Shown: positions 1-8,648 of the stretch, one piece after another
Layout: each line of letters starts with the position of its first letter
Position numbering within the stretch: position 1 is the first letter of the stretch
Position numbers and translations under genes: made by a program
Source of the DNA: Tissierellia bacterium
GTDB lineage: Bacteria; Bacillota; Clostridia; Tissierellales; Tissierellaceae
NCBI GenBank assembly: GCA_028708575.1
Contig: JAQVYQ010000007.1
Location: 1 to 49,729 of the forward strand
DNA: 49,729 nucleotides
Reading direction: 5' to 3'
Notes under the pieces: generated by a model
Database searches by the model: none
Told to the model about the DNA's origin: nothing
What the model saw: the letters and a program-made list of their open reading frames with translations, nothing else

Positions 1-350
1 ATGATTATTCTGTTGTTGAAGAGGATATAAAATCAGTTGTTAATGCAGCAAATAATAAGGCTTTAGTTAAAGTTATTATAGAAACTTGTTTATTGACTGA
101 TGAAGAAAAGAAAACTGCTTGTCGATTAGCACTAGAAGCAGGTGCTGATTATGTTAAGACTTCTACAGGTTTTAGTACAGGTGGTGCTAAAGTAGAAGAT
201 ATTAAATTGATGAAGTCAGTAGTAGGAGATAAACTTGGCATTAAAGCCTCTGGCGGAATTAAGGATTTAAAGACAGCAACAGAATTAATAGAAGCTGGTG
301 CTACTAGATTAGGCACTAGTTCTGGAATAAAAATTTTAAATGGAAAATAA
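1..350 (+). CDS. deoC: Deoxyribose-phosphate aldolase, C-terminal part
   Basis: The reading frame is open from base 3, upstream of the listed ORF, so the gene is cut by the left edge of the window. DeoC cleaves 2-deoxyribose-5-phosphate to glyceraldehyde-3-phosphate and acetaldehyde in deoxynucleoside catabolism. The visible part includes [10 protein letters not shown], the Schiff-base lysine segment DYVKTSTGF, and the phosphate-binding C-terminal pieces KASGGIKDL and RLGTSSG, all typical of DeoC. About 115 residues of the usual 215-225 are visible. The stop codon lies inside the 5' arm of a strong terminator. Confidence 0.95.
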   Translation, partial: DYSVVEEDIKSVVNAANNKALVKVIIETCLLTDEEKKTACRLALEAGADYVKTSTGFSTGGAKVEDIKLMKSVVGDKLGIKASGGIKDLKTATELIEAGATRLGTSSGIKILNGK

Positions 351-372
351 AGGGATTTTCCCTTTATTTTTT
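344..372 (+). terminator. Intrinsic terminator of deoC
   Basis: The inverted repeat AAAATAAAGGGA / TCCCTTTATTTT has a 3-base loop and ends in a run of T. It overlaps the deoC stop codon and separates deoC from the lipoprotein gene. Confidence 0.9.
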
Positions 373-375
373 CTT

Positions 376-403
376 GCTCATATCATTTCTCTGTATCATT
401 TTA
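376..403 (+). promoter_or_regulatory. Possible sigma G-type promoter of the lipoprotein gene
   Basis: CATTTTA at 397-403 fits the remembered sigma G -10 consensus CATNHTA. The upstream GCTCA at 376-380 is only a weak -35, and the spacing of 16 is slightly short. YhcN/YlaJ lipoproteins are forespore products in Bacillus, which makes this plausible. It is a weak call. Confidence 0.25.
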
Positions 404-439
404 CTAAAATGTGTAAAACTAATATTAGGAGGGATGTAT

Positions 440-892
440 ATGAAAGTGAAATCGATTTTTATGTATTTTTTAGTATGTGTTCTACTAATTGGATGTTCTA
501 CACAAAACATTATTGTAAAAAGCGGAGATAATTTTGTTGAAGATATGAGTATACCAGTAGGTGGAGCCGATAATGAAATTTTAGAAAGGTCTGAAACAAT
601 ATCAGACATTGTAGTTGAATTGTATGGCATGGATGATGCAACGACAATAATATTGAATGATACGGCTATTATAGGAGTAAAAATATCATATAATCAAGAA
701 TTAACTAATAAGACTACAGAAACAATAGAGCAGAAAGTTTTAGATTATGACAATCAACTAACTAGGGTGCTTGTTACTAATGAAGAAAAAAATTTTACCG
801 AAATAAGTGATGTAGTTTATGAATTGTTACAGGGTAAGTCTTATGACAGTCAAGTAAATGAAATAAATAATATTATGAATAAGATAAATTAA
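440..892 (+). CDS. YhcN/YlaJ-family sporulation lipoprotein
   Basis: Small secreted lipoprotein of 150 residues. The N-terminus is a short basic and hydrophobic signal followed by the lipobox LIGC, so Cys is predicted to be lipidated after processing by Lgt (encoded at 3600) and LspA. The remainder resembles the YhcN/YlaJ family of spore-associated lipoproteins, with a segment like TTIILNDTAIIGVKI and a short helical C-terminus. Members are linked to forespore inner membrane and germination or outgrowth in Bacillus; the molecular role is unclear. I chose ATG 440 over the longer ORF start at 374 because AGGAGG ends six bases upstream and the signal peptide then begins properly. It is monocistronic, between two terminators. 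Confidence 0.75.
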   Translation: MKVKSIFMYFLVCVLLIGCSTQNIIVKSGDNFVEDMSIPVGGADNEILERSETISDIVVELYGMDDATTIILNDTAIIGVKISYNQELTNKTTETIEQKVLDYDNQLTRVLVTNEEKNFTEISDVVYELLQGKSYDSQVNEINNIMNKIN

Positions 893-912
893 ACCCCTTA
901 TGGGGTTTTTTT
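891..912 (+). terminator. Intrinsic terminator of the lipoprotein gene
   Basis: AAACCCC / GGGGTTT with a TTAT loop is followed by a run of T. It sits at the stop codon. Confidence 0.9.
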
Positions 913-982
913 CGAATAAAACATAATTTTAGAGCATAGACTAATTAATTAGGGTATATTAAATCAATGAGGAGGTAGAGAT

Positions 983-2251
983 ATGGAGTTTAGTAATAAA
1001 AGAGTGGAATTAGGGAATGGTATATTTTTAAATCTAATAAAGACAAATAAATTTAAATCAAATTTACTTAGTTATTATTTTATAAGACCGTTAAATAGAG
1101 ATGAAGTAACCAGAAATTCTTTGGTTCCTCTTGTCTTAAAAAGGGGTACTGAAGATTTAAATTCAAGTATTCAAATTGAAAAAGCATTTGAAGATATGTA
1201 TGGTGCTAACTATAGTAGTTCTGTTAATAAAAGAGGAGAAAGGCATGTAATAAGATTTTCTGCAGAATGGGCTAATGGAAAATATTTAAACGATAATGAG
1301 CAGAATTCTAAAGTTGTAGAACTACTTAGAAAAATTATCTACAATCCATATATTGAAAATAATGCATTTAAAAAGGAATATGTTGACCAAGAAAAAGAAA
1401 ATCATAAAATTCGAATTGAAAGTAAAATAAATGATAAGCGTTCTTATGCAGTAAATAGATGTATTGAAGAAATGTGCAAATATGAAGACTTTAGCATATA
1501 TTCACTAGGATATATAGAAGATATTGATTCAATAAATGAATTAAATCTTTATAAGCAATATGAAAATCTATTAAATACAAGTCAAATCGAAATATTCTAT
1601 GTAGGAGATTATGATGAAGATTTTGAAAATTATCTAATAGATAGTAATAGTGTTGAAAGAGAAGATGTAGTAGATATTATTAGAGAAAAAATTACAGCAT
1701 CCGTAGAACAAAAGAATATGGTTGAAGAAAGTTTAGATGTAAATCAAGGTAAGATTGTTATTGGTTATAGAACTGGAATACCTTTTGAGGATGAGTTATA
1801 TAACAGCTTGCTAATTGCTAGTGACATTTTAGGTGGCGGACCAAACTCTAAACTATTTAGAAATGTCAGGGAAAAAGAGAGTTTAGCCTATTATATTAGT
1901 TCTTCTGTTATAAAATACAAATCAATAATGTTAATAGATGGAGGTATTGAGTTTGAAAACTATCAGAAGACTGTTAATATAATAAATACACAAATAGAAG
2001 AGTTAAAAGCAGGTGATTTTTCAGATGATGATATAGAAATATCCAAAAAATCTATAAAGACATCCCTTGAGTCAATAAGAGATAGCATATTTCATATATC
2101 AGAATTCTTTTTGAGCCAAATTATTGGTAAGGATAGTAGAAATTTAAAACAAGTAATAGAAGGATTTGAAAATGTTAATAAAGAACAAATAATTGAAGCT
2201 GCGAACAAGATTAATATAGATACGATTTATTTTATGAATGGCAAGAAATAG
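983..2251 (+). CDS. ymfF: M16-family peptidase-like protein, YmfF type (probably non-catalytic partner)
   Basis: This 422-residue protein has the two-domain insulinase/processing-peptidase (M16) fold. The sequence near residues 30-75 aligns with the M16 N-terminal domain but has no HxxEH zinc motif. The C-terminal half keeps the usual segment DILGGGPNSKLFRNVREKES. Loss of the metal site suggests a partner subunit for the next gene, as in other paired M16 proteins. Databases name this pair after YfmF/YmfF and YfmH/YmfH, associated with EF-P 5-aminopentanol modification in Bacillus; I cannot test that link here. AGGAGG lies just before the ATG, and only 15 bases separate it from its partner gene. 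Confidence 0.82.
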   Translation: MEFSNKRVELGNGIFLNLIKTNKFKSNLLSYYFIRPLNRDEVTRNSLVPLVLKRGTEDLNSSIQIEKAFEDMYGANYSSSVNKRGERHVIRFSAEWANGKYLNDNEQNSKVVELLRKIIYNPYIENNAFKKEYVDQEKENHKIRIESKINDKRSYAVNRCIEEMCKYEDFSIYSLGYIEDIDSINELNLYKQYENLLNTSQIEIFYVGDYDEDFENYLIDSNSVEREDVVDIIREKITASVEQKNMVEESLDVNQGKIVIGYRTGIPFEDELYNSLLIASDILGGGPNSKLFRNVREKESLAYYISSSVIKYKSIMLIDGGIEFENYQKTVNIINTQIEELKAGDFSDDDIEISKKSIKTSLESIRDSIFHISEFFLSQIIGKDSRNLKQVIEGFENVNKEQIIEAANKINIDTIYFMNGKK

Positions 2252-2266
2252 AATGGAGGGATTAAA

Positions 2267-3547
2267 TTGAAGACATTTACTAATGAGAGATTAAATGAAA
2301 AAATACTATATGAAGAATTAAGCAGCGGTCTAAAAGTATATTTCATGCCAAAACCAGGTTTTGTTAAAAAACATGCAGTATTTGCAACTAATTATGGTTC
2401 CATAGATAATGTGTTTGTACCTATTGGGGAAGATAAGCAAATTGAAGTACCAGAGGGTATTGCGCATTTCTTGGAACACAAATTATTTGAGGAAGAGGAA
2501 GCAAATATATTTGATAAATTTTCTAAACTAGGCGCCTATGTAAATGCAGCTACAAGTTTTAATCAGACCTCATATTTGTTCTATACGACTGACTATTTTT
2601 ACGAATGTTTGGAGATCCTGGTAAAGTTTGTTCAGTCTCCATATTTAACAGATGAAAATGTAGAAAAAGAAAAAGGAATTATTGCACAAGAGATTAAAAT
2701 GTATGAAGATAATCCTGGATGGCGAGTGTTGGTTAATTGTTTAAAAGCTATGTATATAAATCATCCTATCAAGATTGATATAGCAGGTACTGTAGATAGT
2801 ATTAATACAATTAATAAAGAATTATTATATGAATCATATAATACATTTTATCACCCCAGTAATATGGTATTATTTGTAGTTGGAGATTTGAATTTTGAAG
2901 ATATTATTAAAACTGTTAAAGATGCAGAAAAAAAATATGAGATAAATAATTTTGACTTAAATAGAATTTTTGCTGAAGAGCCTAAAAGAGTTAATGAGAA
3001 GCTAATAGAAGATAAAATGTTTGTTTCTACTCCATTATTTCATATTGGATTTAAAGATTATGATTTAGGATTAGAAGGAAAAGAAGCTGTAAAAAAGGAC
3101 ATAATTACAAATATGATATTGGATATGATATTTACACCTAGTTCAGAATTTTATAACGAACTTTATAATGAAGGGTTAATAGATAGCAATTTTGGTGCAT
3201 ATTTCACAGGTAAGAAAACTTATGGACATTCTCTAATAGTTGGTCAATCTAATGTTCCTGAGAAAATCTATGAAAGAGTGGAGAAACTATTTAGTAAAGA
3301 TCCAACAGAATTCCTTATAAATGAGGATTTTGAAAGATTAAAGAAGAATGATTTAGGTAATTTCTTAATGGGGTTTAATTCCGTAGAATTTATTGCTAAT
3401 AATTTTACAGATTTATATTTTGATAAGTTTAATATATTAGATTATTTAGATGTATTAGAAAGTATAAAGTTTGATGATTTATTGAAAAGGTTTAAAAAGC
3501 ATTTCAATTCTGAAAATATGGTAGTGTCAATTGTAAGGCCTAACTAG
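2267..3547 (+). CDS. ymfH: M16-family zinc peptidase, YmfH type
   Basis: M16 metallopeptidase of 426 residues. The inverted zinc motif HFLEH is at residues 67-71, followed by the third-ligand region EIKMYEDNPGWR about 75 residues later, so this member of the pair should be catalytic. The C-terminal domain contains the expected segment MIFTPSSEFYNELYNEGLID. The start is TTG at 2267, with GGAGGG spaced correctly upstream, and no better in-frame ATG exists. It follows the metal-less paralogue by 15 bases, implying co-translation and a heterodimer. The physiological substrate is unknown to me. The downstream neighbour is lgt. Confidence 0.87.
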   Translation: MKTFTNERLNEKILYEELSSGLKVYFMPKPGFVKKHAVFATNYGSIDNVFVPIGEDKQIEVPEGIAHFLEHKLFEEEEANIFDKFSKLGAYVNAATSFNQTSYLFYTTDYFYECLEILVKFVQSPYLTDENVEKEKGIIAQEIKMYEDNPGWRVLVNCLKAMYINHPIKIDIAGTVDSINTINKELLYESYNTFYHPSNMVLFVVGDLNFEDIIKTVKDAEKKYEINNFDLNRIFAEEPKRVNEKLIEDKMFVSTPLFHIGFKDYDLGLEGKEAVKKDIITNMILDMIFTPSSEFYNELYNEGLIDSNFGAYFTGKKTYGHSLIVGQSNVPEKIYERVEKLFSKDPTEFLINEDFERLKKNDLGNFLMGFNSVEFIANNFTDLYFDKFNILDYLDVLESIKFDDLLKRFKKHFNSENMVVSIVRPN

Positions 3548-3599
3548 AAAATCATAATATCTTATGCTATACTTTATTTTATAGAAAGGTGGTTATGGC

Positions 3600-4331
3600 A
3601 TGGATCCAATTGCATTCACCATATTTGGTCTTGAAGTCAGATGGTATGGAATATTAATTGCATCAGCTGTAGTTATAGGAACGATATTAGCAATAAAAGA
3701 AGCAAAGAGAAAAGGTATAAGTGAAGATACAATTTTGGATCTATTGTTATTTGTATTACCAGCAGCGATAATTGGTGCCAGACTACACTATGTATTATTC
3801 AGTTGGGATAACTATAAAAATAATCTTATAGAAATACTAAATATAAGAGGTGGCGGATTAGCTATACATGGAGCAGTTATTGCTGGGGTAATAGTAGGAT
3901 TAATATTTGCAAAGGTTAAGAAAATAAGTTTTTGGGAATTAGCTGATATAATAGCCCCTAGTTTGATACTAGGGCAATCCATAGGAAGGTGGGGCAACTA
4001 TGCTAATCAGGAAGCGTATGGAGGGCCTACAGACCTTCCCTGGGCTATCGTAGTAGATGGTGTAAAAGTACATCCTACATTCTTATATGAATCCATTTGG
4101 AATTTACTAGTCTTTCTTTTTCTGGTTTATTATTCACGAAAGATGATTAAAAAAGATGGAGAAGTATTTCTCTTATATATAATTATATATTCTATAGGGA
4201 GACTCTTTATTGAAGGATTGAGAACAGATAGCCTTATGTTTGGACCGTTTCGAATAGCACAGCTTTTAAGCTTAGCATCTATCATTATCGGTGCATTTAT
4301 CTTCTACAAACGCAGAAAGAAATCAATATAA
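3600..4331 (+). CDS. lgt: Prolipoprotein diacylglyceryl transferase
   Basis: Integral membrane enzyme that transfers diacylglycerol from phosphatidylglycerol to the lipobox cysteine of prolipoproteins, the first step of lipoprotein maturation. The 243-residue protein has about seven hydrophobic segments. It contains the Lgt signature GRWGNYANQEAYG near residues 128-140, an IHGA motif on the way into the active site, and the C-terminal GRLFIEGLRTDSL segment with essential arginine and glutamate positions. The start at ATG 3600 follows AGAAAGGTGG. It is the last gene before the dcw cluster and ends in a long terminator. It could process the lipoprotein encoded at 440. Confidence 0.96.
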   Translation: MDPIAFTIFGLEVRWYGILIASAVVIGTILAIKEAKRKGISEDTILDLLLFVLPAAIIGARLHYVLFSWDNYKNNLIEILNIRGGGLAIHGAVIAGVIVGLIFAKVKKISFWELADIIAPSLILGQSIGRWGNYANQEAYGGPTDLPWAIVVDGVKVHPTFLYESIWNLLVFLFLVYYSRKMIKKDGEVFLLYIIIYSIGRLFIEGLRTDSLMFGPFRIAQLLSLASIIIGAFIFYKRRKKSI

Positions 4332-4350
4332 TAATAAAATATTACTTTAA

Positions 4351-4396
4351 AATACAAAAAAAGCAGAGGAGTTTCTGCTTTTTTTGTATTTTTTTG
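4351..4396 (+). terminator. Intrinsic terminator of lgt
   Basis: The long hairpin AATACAAAAAAAGCAGA / TCTGCTTTTTTTGTATT is followed by T5. It separates lgt from the dcw cluster. Confidence 0.9.
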
Positions 4397-4502
4397 ATAA
4401 AAAAGAGAATGAAAGTCGAATTTTAGAAAAACAGGACTAAGGTCCCAAATATTTATATAAATTTCAATAAAGTGTAGAAGGGATTACAAATATGGTATAG
4501 AA

Positions 4503-4538
4503 TATAATAAATGTGGAGTAAAGTGGAGCGAAGTGGTA
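4503..4538 (+). promoter_or_regulatory. dcw promoter with MraZ-type direct repeats
   Basis: TATAAT at 4503-4508 is followed at once by three direct repeats, GTGGAG (4513), GTGGAG (4523) and GTGGTA (4533), in exact 10-base phase. MraZ proteins are known to repress their own operon by binding short GTGG-type repeats spaced by one helical turn near the promoter. The -35 is not convincing. The boxes sit where bound MraZ would block the start site. Confidence 0.7.
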
Positions 4539-4566
4539 ATAAATTTTTAAAAAGGTGGAGAGTTGT

Positions 4567-4998
4567 ATGTTTATTGGAGAACATCAACATTCAATAGATG
4601 ATAAAGGGAGATTAATAATTCCATCTAAATTTAGAGAAGACTTAGGTTATGAGTTCATAATGACCAAAGGTCTTGATAACTGCCTTTTTGTGTATCCAAA
4701 AAATGAATGGCTAATTATTGAAGAAAAACTAAAATCACTACCACTAACCAATAGAGATGCTAGAGCATTTATAAGATTCTTTTTTGCTGGAGCGTCAGAA
4801 TGCACTTTGGACAAGCAGGGAAGGGTTTTAGTACCTGTAAATTTAAGAGAACATTCCAAGCTTGAAAAAGAAACGGTCATAATAGGAGTATCAACCAGAA
4901 TGGAAATTTGGAGTAAAGAAGAATGGGATGCATATAACTCTGATGATAATTTAAGTTATGATAGCATTGCTGAGAAAATGGCTGAACTAGGTATATAA
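4567..4998 (+). CDS. mraZ: Transcriptional regulator MraZ
   Basis: DNA-binding regulator of the division and cell wall cluster, 143 residues. It contains two SpoVT/AbrB-like half-barrels, roughly residues 5-50 ([20 protein letters not shown]) and 75-125 ([19 protein letters not shown]), each with the DxKGRhhhP signature. I start it at ATG 4567 rather than the track's GTG 4555, because AAAGGTGG is the ribosome site for the ATG and family members begin MFxGEHxHxID. First gene of the cluster, likely autoregulated through the repeats upstream, and followed by rsmH after 13 bases. Confidence 0.96.
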   Translation: MFIGEHQHSIDDKGRLIIPSKFREDLGYEFIMTKGLDNCLFVYPKNEWLIIEEKLKSLPLTNRDARAFIRFFFAGASECTLDKQGRVLVPVNLREHSKLEKETVIIGVSTRMEIWSKEEWDAYNSDDNLSYDSIAEKMAELGI

Positions 4999-5011
4999 TG
5001 AGGTGAAAAAA

Positions 5012-5944
5012 ATGGAGTTTCATCATGTATCAGTTTTATTAAATGAAGTAATAGATGGATTAGATATAAAGTCAAATGGTATTTATGTAGATGGAACTTT
5101 AGGCGGTGCTGGTCATTCCTTTGAAATAGTAAAGCGACTTAAAAATGGAAAGCTTATTGGAATAGATCAAGATTTAGAAGCTATTGATAAAGCATCAAAA
5201 GTTCTTAAGGATTATAAGGAAAATGTAATATTGGTTCATGACAACTATGGAAACATTGAAAATATACTAAAAGATTATGGCATAAATAATGTCGATGGTA
5301 TATTACTCGATTTAGGAGTGTCATCTTATCAGCTAGATGAAGTATCTAGAGGCTTTTCACATAATAAAGATGCAGCCTTAGATATGAGGATGGATAGTAC
5401 TAGCTCATTAAGCGCTTGGAATGTAGTTAATGAATACAGCCAAGAAGAAATAGAAAAAATTATTTGGAATTATGGTGAAGAAAGATGGGCCAAGAGAATT
5501 GCTGAATTCATTGTAATAGAAAGAAAGACAAAATCAATAGATTCAACTTTTGAATTAGTAACTGTTATAAAGAAAGCAATACCAAAAGCTGTTAGGATGG
5601 AAGGACATCATCCTGCTAAGAAAACTTTTCAAGCTATAAGGATAGAAGTTAATAAAGAATTAGAAGTATTGGAGAATTCGATTAATAATATGATACAAGT
5701 ATTGAATCCAGGTGGTAGACTTGCAATAATTACATTTCATTCTCTTGAAGATAGAATTGTAAAGGAATCATTTAAGGAATTATATAAAGATTGTATATGT
5801 CCACCTGAATTTCCTACATGTGTATGTGATAAAAAAAGAGAAATAAAAATAATCACAAGGAAACCTATGAAACCAACAGATAAGGAATTAAGTGAAAATC
5901 CACGGTCAAGATCTGCAAAACTAAGAATTGCAGAAAAACTTTAG
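5012..5944 (+). CDS. rsmH: 16S rRNA (cytosine(1402)-N(4))-methyltransferase
   Basis: Methylates N4 of C1402 in the 16S rRNA decoding centre using S-adenosylmethionine. The 310-residue protein has the SAM-binding loop [11 protein letters not shown], the motif [12 protein letters not shown], and the catalytic-region segment [16 protein letters not shown]. The C-terminal cysteine-containing stretch [12 protein letters not shown] is usual in clostridial members. The start ATG 5012 gives the family N-terminus [19 protein letters not shown] just upstream, which the track used as a start, is the ribosome binding site. It lies between mraZ and ftsL, as in most Firmicutes. Confidence 0.97.
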   Translation: MEFHHVSVLLNEVIDGLDIKSNGIYVDGTLGGAGHSFEIVKRLKNGKLIGIDQDLEAIDKASKVLKDYKENVILVHDNYGNIENILKDYGINNVDGILLDLGVSSYQLDEVSRGFSHNKDAALDMRMDSTSSLSAWNVVNEYSQEEIEKIIWNYGEERWAKRIAEFIVIERKTKSIDSTFELVTVIKKAIPKAVRMEGHHPAKKTFQAIRIEVNKELEVLENSINNMIQVLNPGGRLAIITFHSLEDRIVKESFKELYKDCICPPEFPTCVCDKKREIKIITRKPMKPTDKELSENPRSRSAKLRIAEKL

Positions 5945-5971
5945 GCATAATTGGGCAAGGGGGAGAATAAG

Positions 5972-6415
5972 TTGTTAGTAGCTAAAGCTGAATATGATTA
6001 TTATCCTGAATATACTGTAGAGAATGAGTCTAAAAAAGTAATAAAGAAGAAGAAAAAGGTAAGAGCCATCAATAAAAGGATGTACATAACTATTGCGATA
6101 ATTATTTTTGCGTCTAATTTATTGATTCTATATAGATATGCCAAAATTACAGAAGCGAATATGGAAATATCCAGATTGGAGAATCAAATAATTGAACTAG
6201 AGCAAACAAAACAAGACCTTGAAGGAAAACTAGAAGGAGTCAAAAGTACAACTATGATAAGTGAAGAAGCAAAAAATAGTCTTGGAATGATATATCCTCA
6301 AGATGGCCAGGTTGTATATGTAGCTGTAGATGATAGTAATGATATTGAAGTTGCCAACAGAAGTTTTTCTGATAAGCTAAAAAATATTGTAAGTAACTTT
6401 TCTAGCTTGTTTTAA
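5972..6415 (+). CDS. ftsL: Cell division protein FtsL-like
   Basis: Small bitopic membrane protein of 147 residues. It has a basic cytoplasmic N-terminus with a KKKKKV stretch, one transmembrane segment (YITIAIIIFASNLLILYRY), and then an extracytoplasmic leucine-zipper coiled coil. That architecture, and the position between rsmH and the class B PBP, identify FtsL, which forms a complex with FtsQ/DivIB and the FtsB/DivIC-type protein at the septum. Sequence identity in this family is always low. I prefer TTG 5972 to the track's 5951, because GGGGGAG lies six bases before it. Confidence 0.87.
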   Translation: MLVAKAEYDYYPEYTVENESKKVIKKKKKVRAINKRMYITIAIIIFASNLLILYRYAKITEANMEISRLENQIIELEQTKQDLEGKLEGVKSTTMISEEAKNSLGMIYPQDGQVVYVAVDDSNDIEVANRSFSDKLKNIVSNFSSLF

Positions 6416-6427
6416 GGGGGGGGAAAC

Positions 6428-8581
6428 TTGCGTACACCTAATAAATCAATAAAGAATAGACTACGTTTTGCACTAGGTGTAATAGTTTTAATTGTAGCGT
6501 TTTTAACTTGGAAATTATTCTATATACAAGTATATAAAAATGATGAATTACAAAAAGGAGCACTAGAGCAGTGGACTAAGGGAATTGATATAAAATCAGA
6601 TAGAGGAGTAATATATGATAGAAATGGCAAGAAATTGGCTGTTAATATACCTGCTTATACTGTTTGGGCAACTCCTGCTGATATAAAAGATCCAGAATTA
6701 GTAGCAAAAGAAATTGCTGATTTGCTTTTAATGGATGAAAATGAAGTACTTGAAAAGCTTAAAAAAGATGTAAGTACTGAAAAAATAAAGCAGTGGATTA
6801 CAAGAGAAGAAGCTCTTGAACTTAGAAAATTGTCAATAAGGGGAATTACTTTAGTCGATGATAGTAAAAGATATTATCCTTATGAAAATTTTGCATCTTA
6901 TATTCTTGGATTTACGGATATTGACAATAATGGACTAGATGGAATTGAAAATACATATGATAAATATTTAGCAGGAGTACCCGGCAAGATTGTAAAGACC
7001 ACTGATGCGGCCAATAGGCAGATGCCTTATGATGGCGAAAAAATACACGACCCTCAATCTGGACTGTCGCTGGTACTTACTATAGATGAAACCATTCAAC
7101 ATTTTGCGGAGAAAGCAGCCAATCAAGCTTTGTTAGATACTAAGGCTAAAAATGTTTCTATATTAGTCATGGATCCAATAACAGGTGATTTACTTGCCAT
7201 GGCTAACAAACCAGATTATAATCCTAACACACCAAGGGAACCATTAACTGATGCTCAAAGAAGGGAATGGGAGAATATTCCTGCAGATCAATTACCTAAC
7301 AAATGGTATGAAGTGTGGAGGAATTTTGCTATTAGTGATGTTTACGAACCAGGTTCCACTTTTAAAGTAGTGACTGCTGCTGCAGCACTAGAAGAGGGGT
7401 CTGCAAATTTAGATACTCATTATTATTGCAATGGAACTGTTAAGATTAATGGTGTAGAATTGAAATGTGCTAATTGGTACAATCCTCATAAGGATCAAAC
7501 ATTTGCTGAATCAATAAATAATTCTTGCAATGTAGCTTTTGTTAATATGGGGAGAAATTTAGGCAAAGAACATATGTTGGAATATATTAAAGCATTTGGA
7601 TTTGGGGAAAAAACAGGAATAAATTTATTAGGAGAGCAAGGTGGTATTATACCAGCTAATACTGATGTAATAAAGGAAATTAATCTAGCCACACTTTCTT
7701 ACGGTCATGGTATAGCTGTTACACCGCTACAAATGTTAAATATGTTTTCTACCATAGCTAATGGTGGTAATCTTATGGAAGTAAGATTAGTAAAAGAGTT
7801 AATAGATGAAGAAGGAAATATCGTAAAATCTTTTGAACCAACAATTAGAACAAAAGTTCTTTCAGAGAAAACATCTAATACTATGCTAAATTTATTAGAG
7901 GGTGTAGTGAAAGATGGAACAGGTAGAAAAGCATATATACCAGGATATAGGGTTGGGGGTAAAACAGGAACAGCTTTAAAGATTGTTGATGGTAGATATG
8001 CACCTGGCAAATACATTGCTTCGTTTGGAGCTATCGCACCAGTTGATGATCCTAGAATAGCAGTATTAGTAGTAATTGATGAACCAGTAGGTGTATACTA
8101 TGGTGGTACAATTGCAGGTCCTGTTGTACAAAATGTAGTTGAAGATACGTTAAATTATTTAGAAGTTAGACCTAAGTTTACAGAAGAAGAAGGAGAATTA
8201 TTAAAAGAAAATATTATTGTTCCTGATGTTAGGAATCATAAGATTAATGAAGCAGGTAAGATATTATCAGATTTAGGTTTACGATATACTACTGAGTATC
8301 AAAACATTACAGTGGATTCGATTATTAAGGACCAATTTCCATTGCCTGGTGCTGAGGTAATAAATGGATCTATTATAGATTTGTATTTAAATGAAAGACC
8401 AAGTCTAATTACTATGCCAGATTTAATGGGAAAAACGAGAGAAGAGGTTTCTCAAATACTAGATGAATTAGATTTACAGTATACATTTAATGGTGCTGGA
8501 AAAGTAATAAACCAAAATCCTGAAGCTGGAGAAAATTTAAATAAAGATACTAATATAGTCATTGAATTATCTGAAGGTTAA
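6428..8581 (+). CDS. spoVD: Class B penicillin-binding protein with two PASTA domains (SpoVD/FtsI)
   Basis: Membrane-anchored D,D-transpeptidase that cross-links septal peptidoglycan. After one N-terminal transmembrane helix comes the dimerisation domain with DRGVIYDRNGKKLAVN. The transpeptidase domain has STFK at 310-313 (nucleophile Ser310), SCN at 366-368 and KTG at 512-514. Two PASTA repeats follow at about 600-717, beginning VPDVRNHKINEA and MPDLMGKTREEV. Start is TTG 6428 behind a run of eight G. Bacillus has two such genes here, pbpB and spoVD; this cluster has one, so it may serve both vegetative division and spore cortex formation. Whether it is better called ftsI cannot be decided from sequence alone. 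Confidence 0.93.
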   Translation: MRTPNKSIKNRLRFALGVIVLIVAFLTWKLFYIQVYKNDELQKGALEQWTKGIDIKSDRGVIYDRNGKKLAVNIPAYTVWATPADIKDPELVAKEIADLLLMDENEVLEKLKKDVSTEKIKQWITREEALELRKLSIRGITLVDDSKRYYPYENFASYILGFTDIDNNGLDGIENTYDKYLAGVPGKIVKTTDAANRQMPYDGEKIHDPQSGLSLVLTIDETIQHFAEKAANQALLDTKAKNVSILVMDPITGDLLAMANKPDYNPNTPREPLTDAQRREWENIPADQLPNKWYEVWRNFAISDVYEPGSTFKVVTAAAALEEGSANLDTHYYCNGTVKINGVELKCANWYNPHKDQTFAESINNSCNVAFVNMGRNLGKEHMLEYIKAFGFGEKTGINLLGEQGGIIPANTDVIKEINLATLSYGHGIAVTPLQMLNMFSTIANGGNLMEVRLVKELIDEEGNIVKSFEPTIRTKVLSEKTSNTMLNLLEGVVKDGTGRKAYIPGYRVGGKTGTALKIVDGRYAPGKYIASFGAIAPVDDPRIAVLVVIDEPVGVYYGGTIAGPVVQNVVEDTLNYLEVRPKFTEEEGELLKENIIVPDVRNHKINEAGKILSDLGLRYTTEYQNITVDSIIKDQFPLPGAEVINGSIIDLYLNERPSLITMPDLMGKTREEVSQILDELDLQYTFNGAGKVINQNPEAGENLNKDTNIVIELSEG

Positions 8582-8590
8582 AGATAGTTT

Positions 8591-8620
8591 TAAAAGGCAA
8601 CTTTCTTAAGTTGCCTTTTA
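8591..8620 (+). terminator. Hairpin between spoVD and murE
   Basis: A perfect 13-base inverted repeat TAAAAGGCAACTT / AAGTTGCCTTTTA has a TCTT loop. The T-run after it is short and broken, so it may only attenuate transcription into murE. Confidence 0.6.
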
Positions 8621-8648
8621 ATAAATTATAGATTATTGGGGGTAGAAT

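Noticed and set aside
340-531. ORF of 63 residues overlapping the deoC terminator
   Set aside because: Begins in deoC and its terminator and runs out of frame into the lipoprotein gene; not a real gene.
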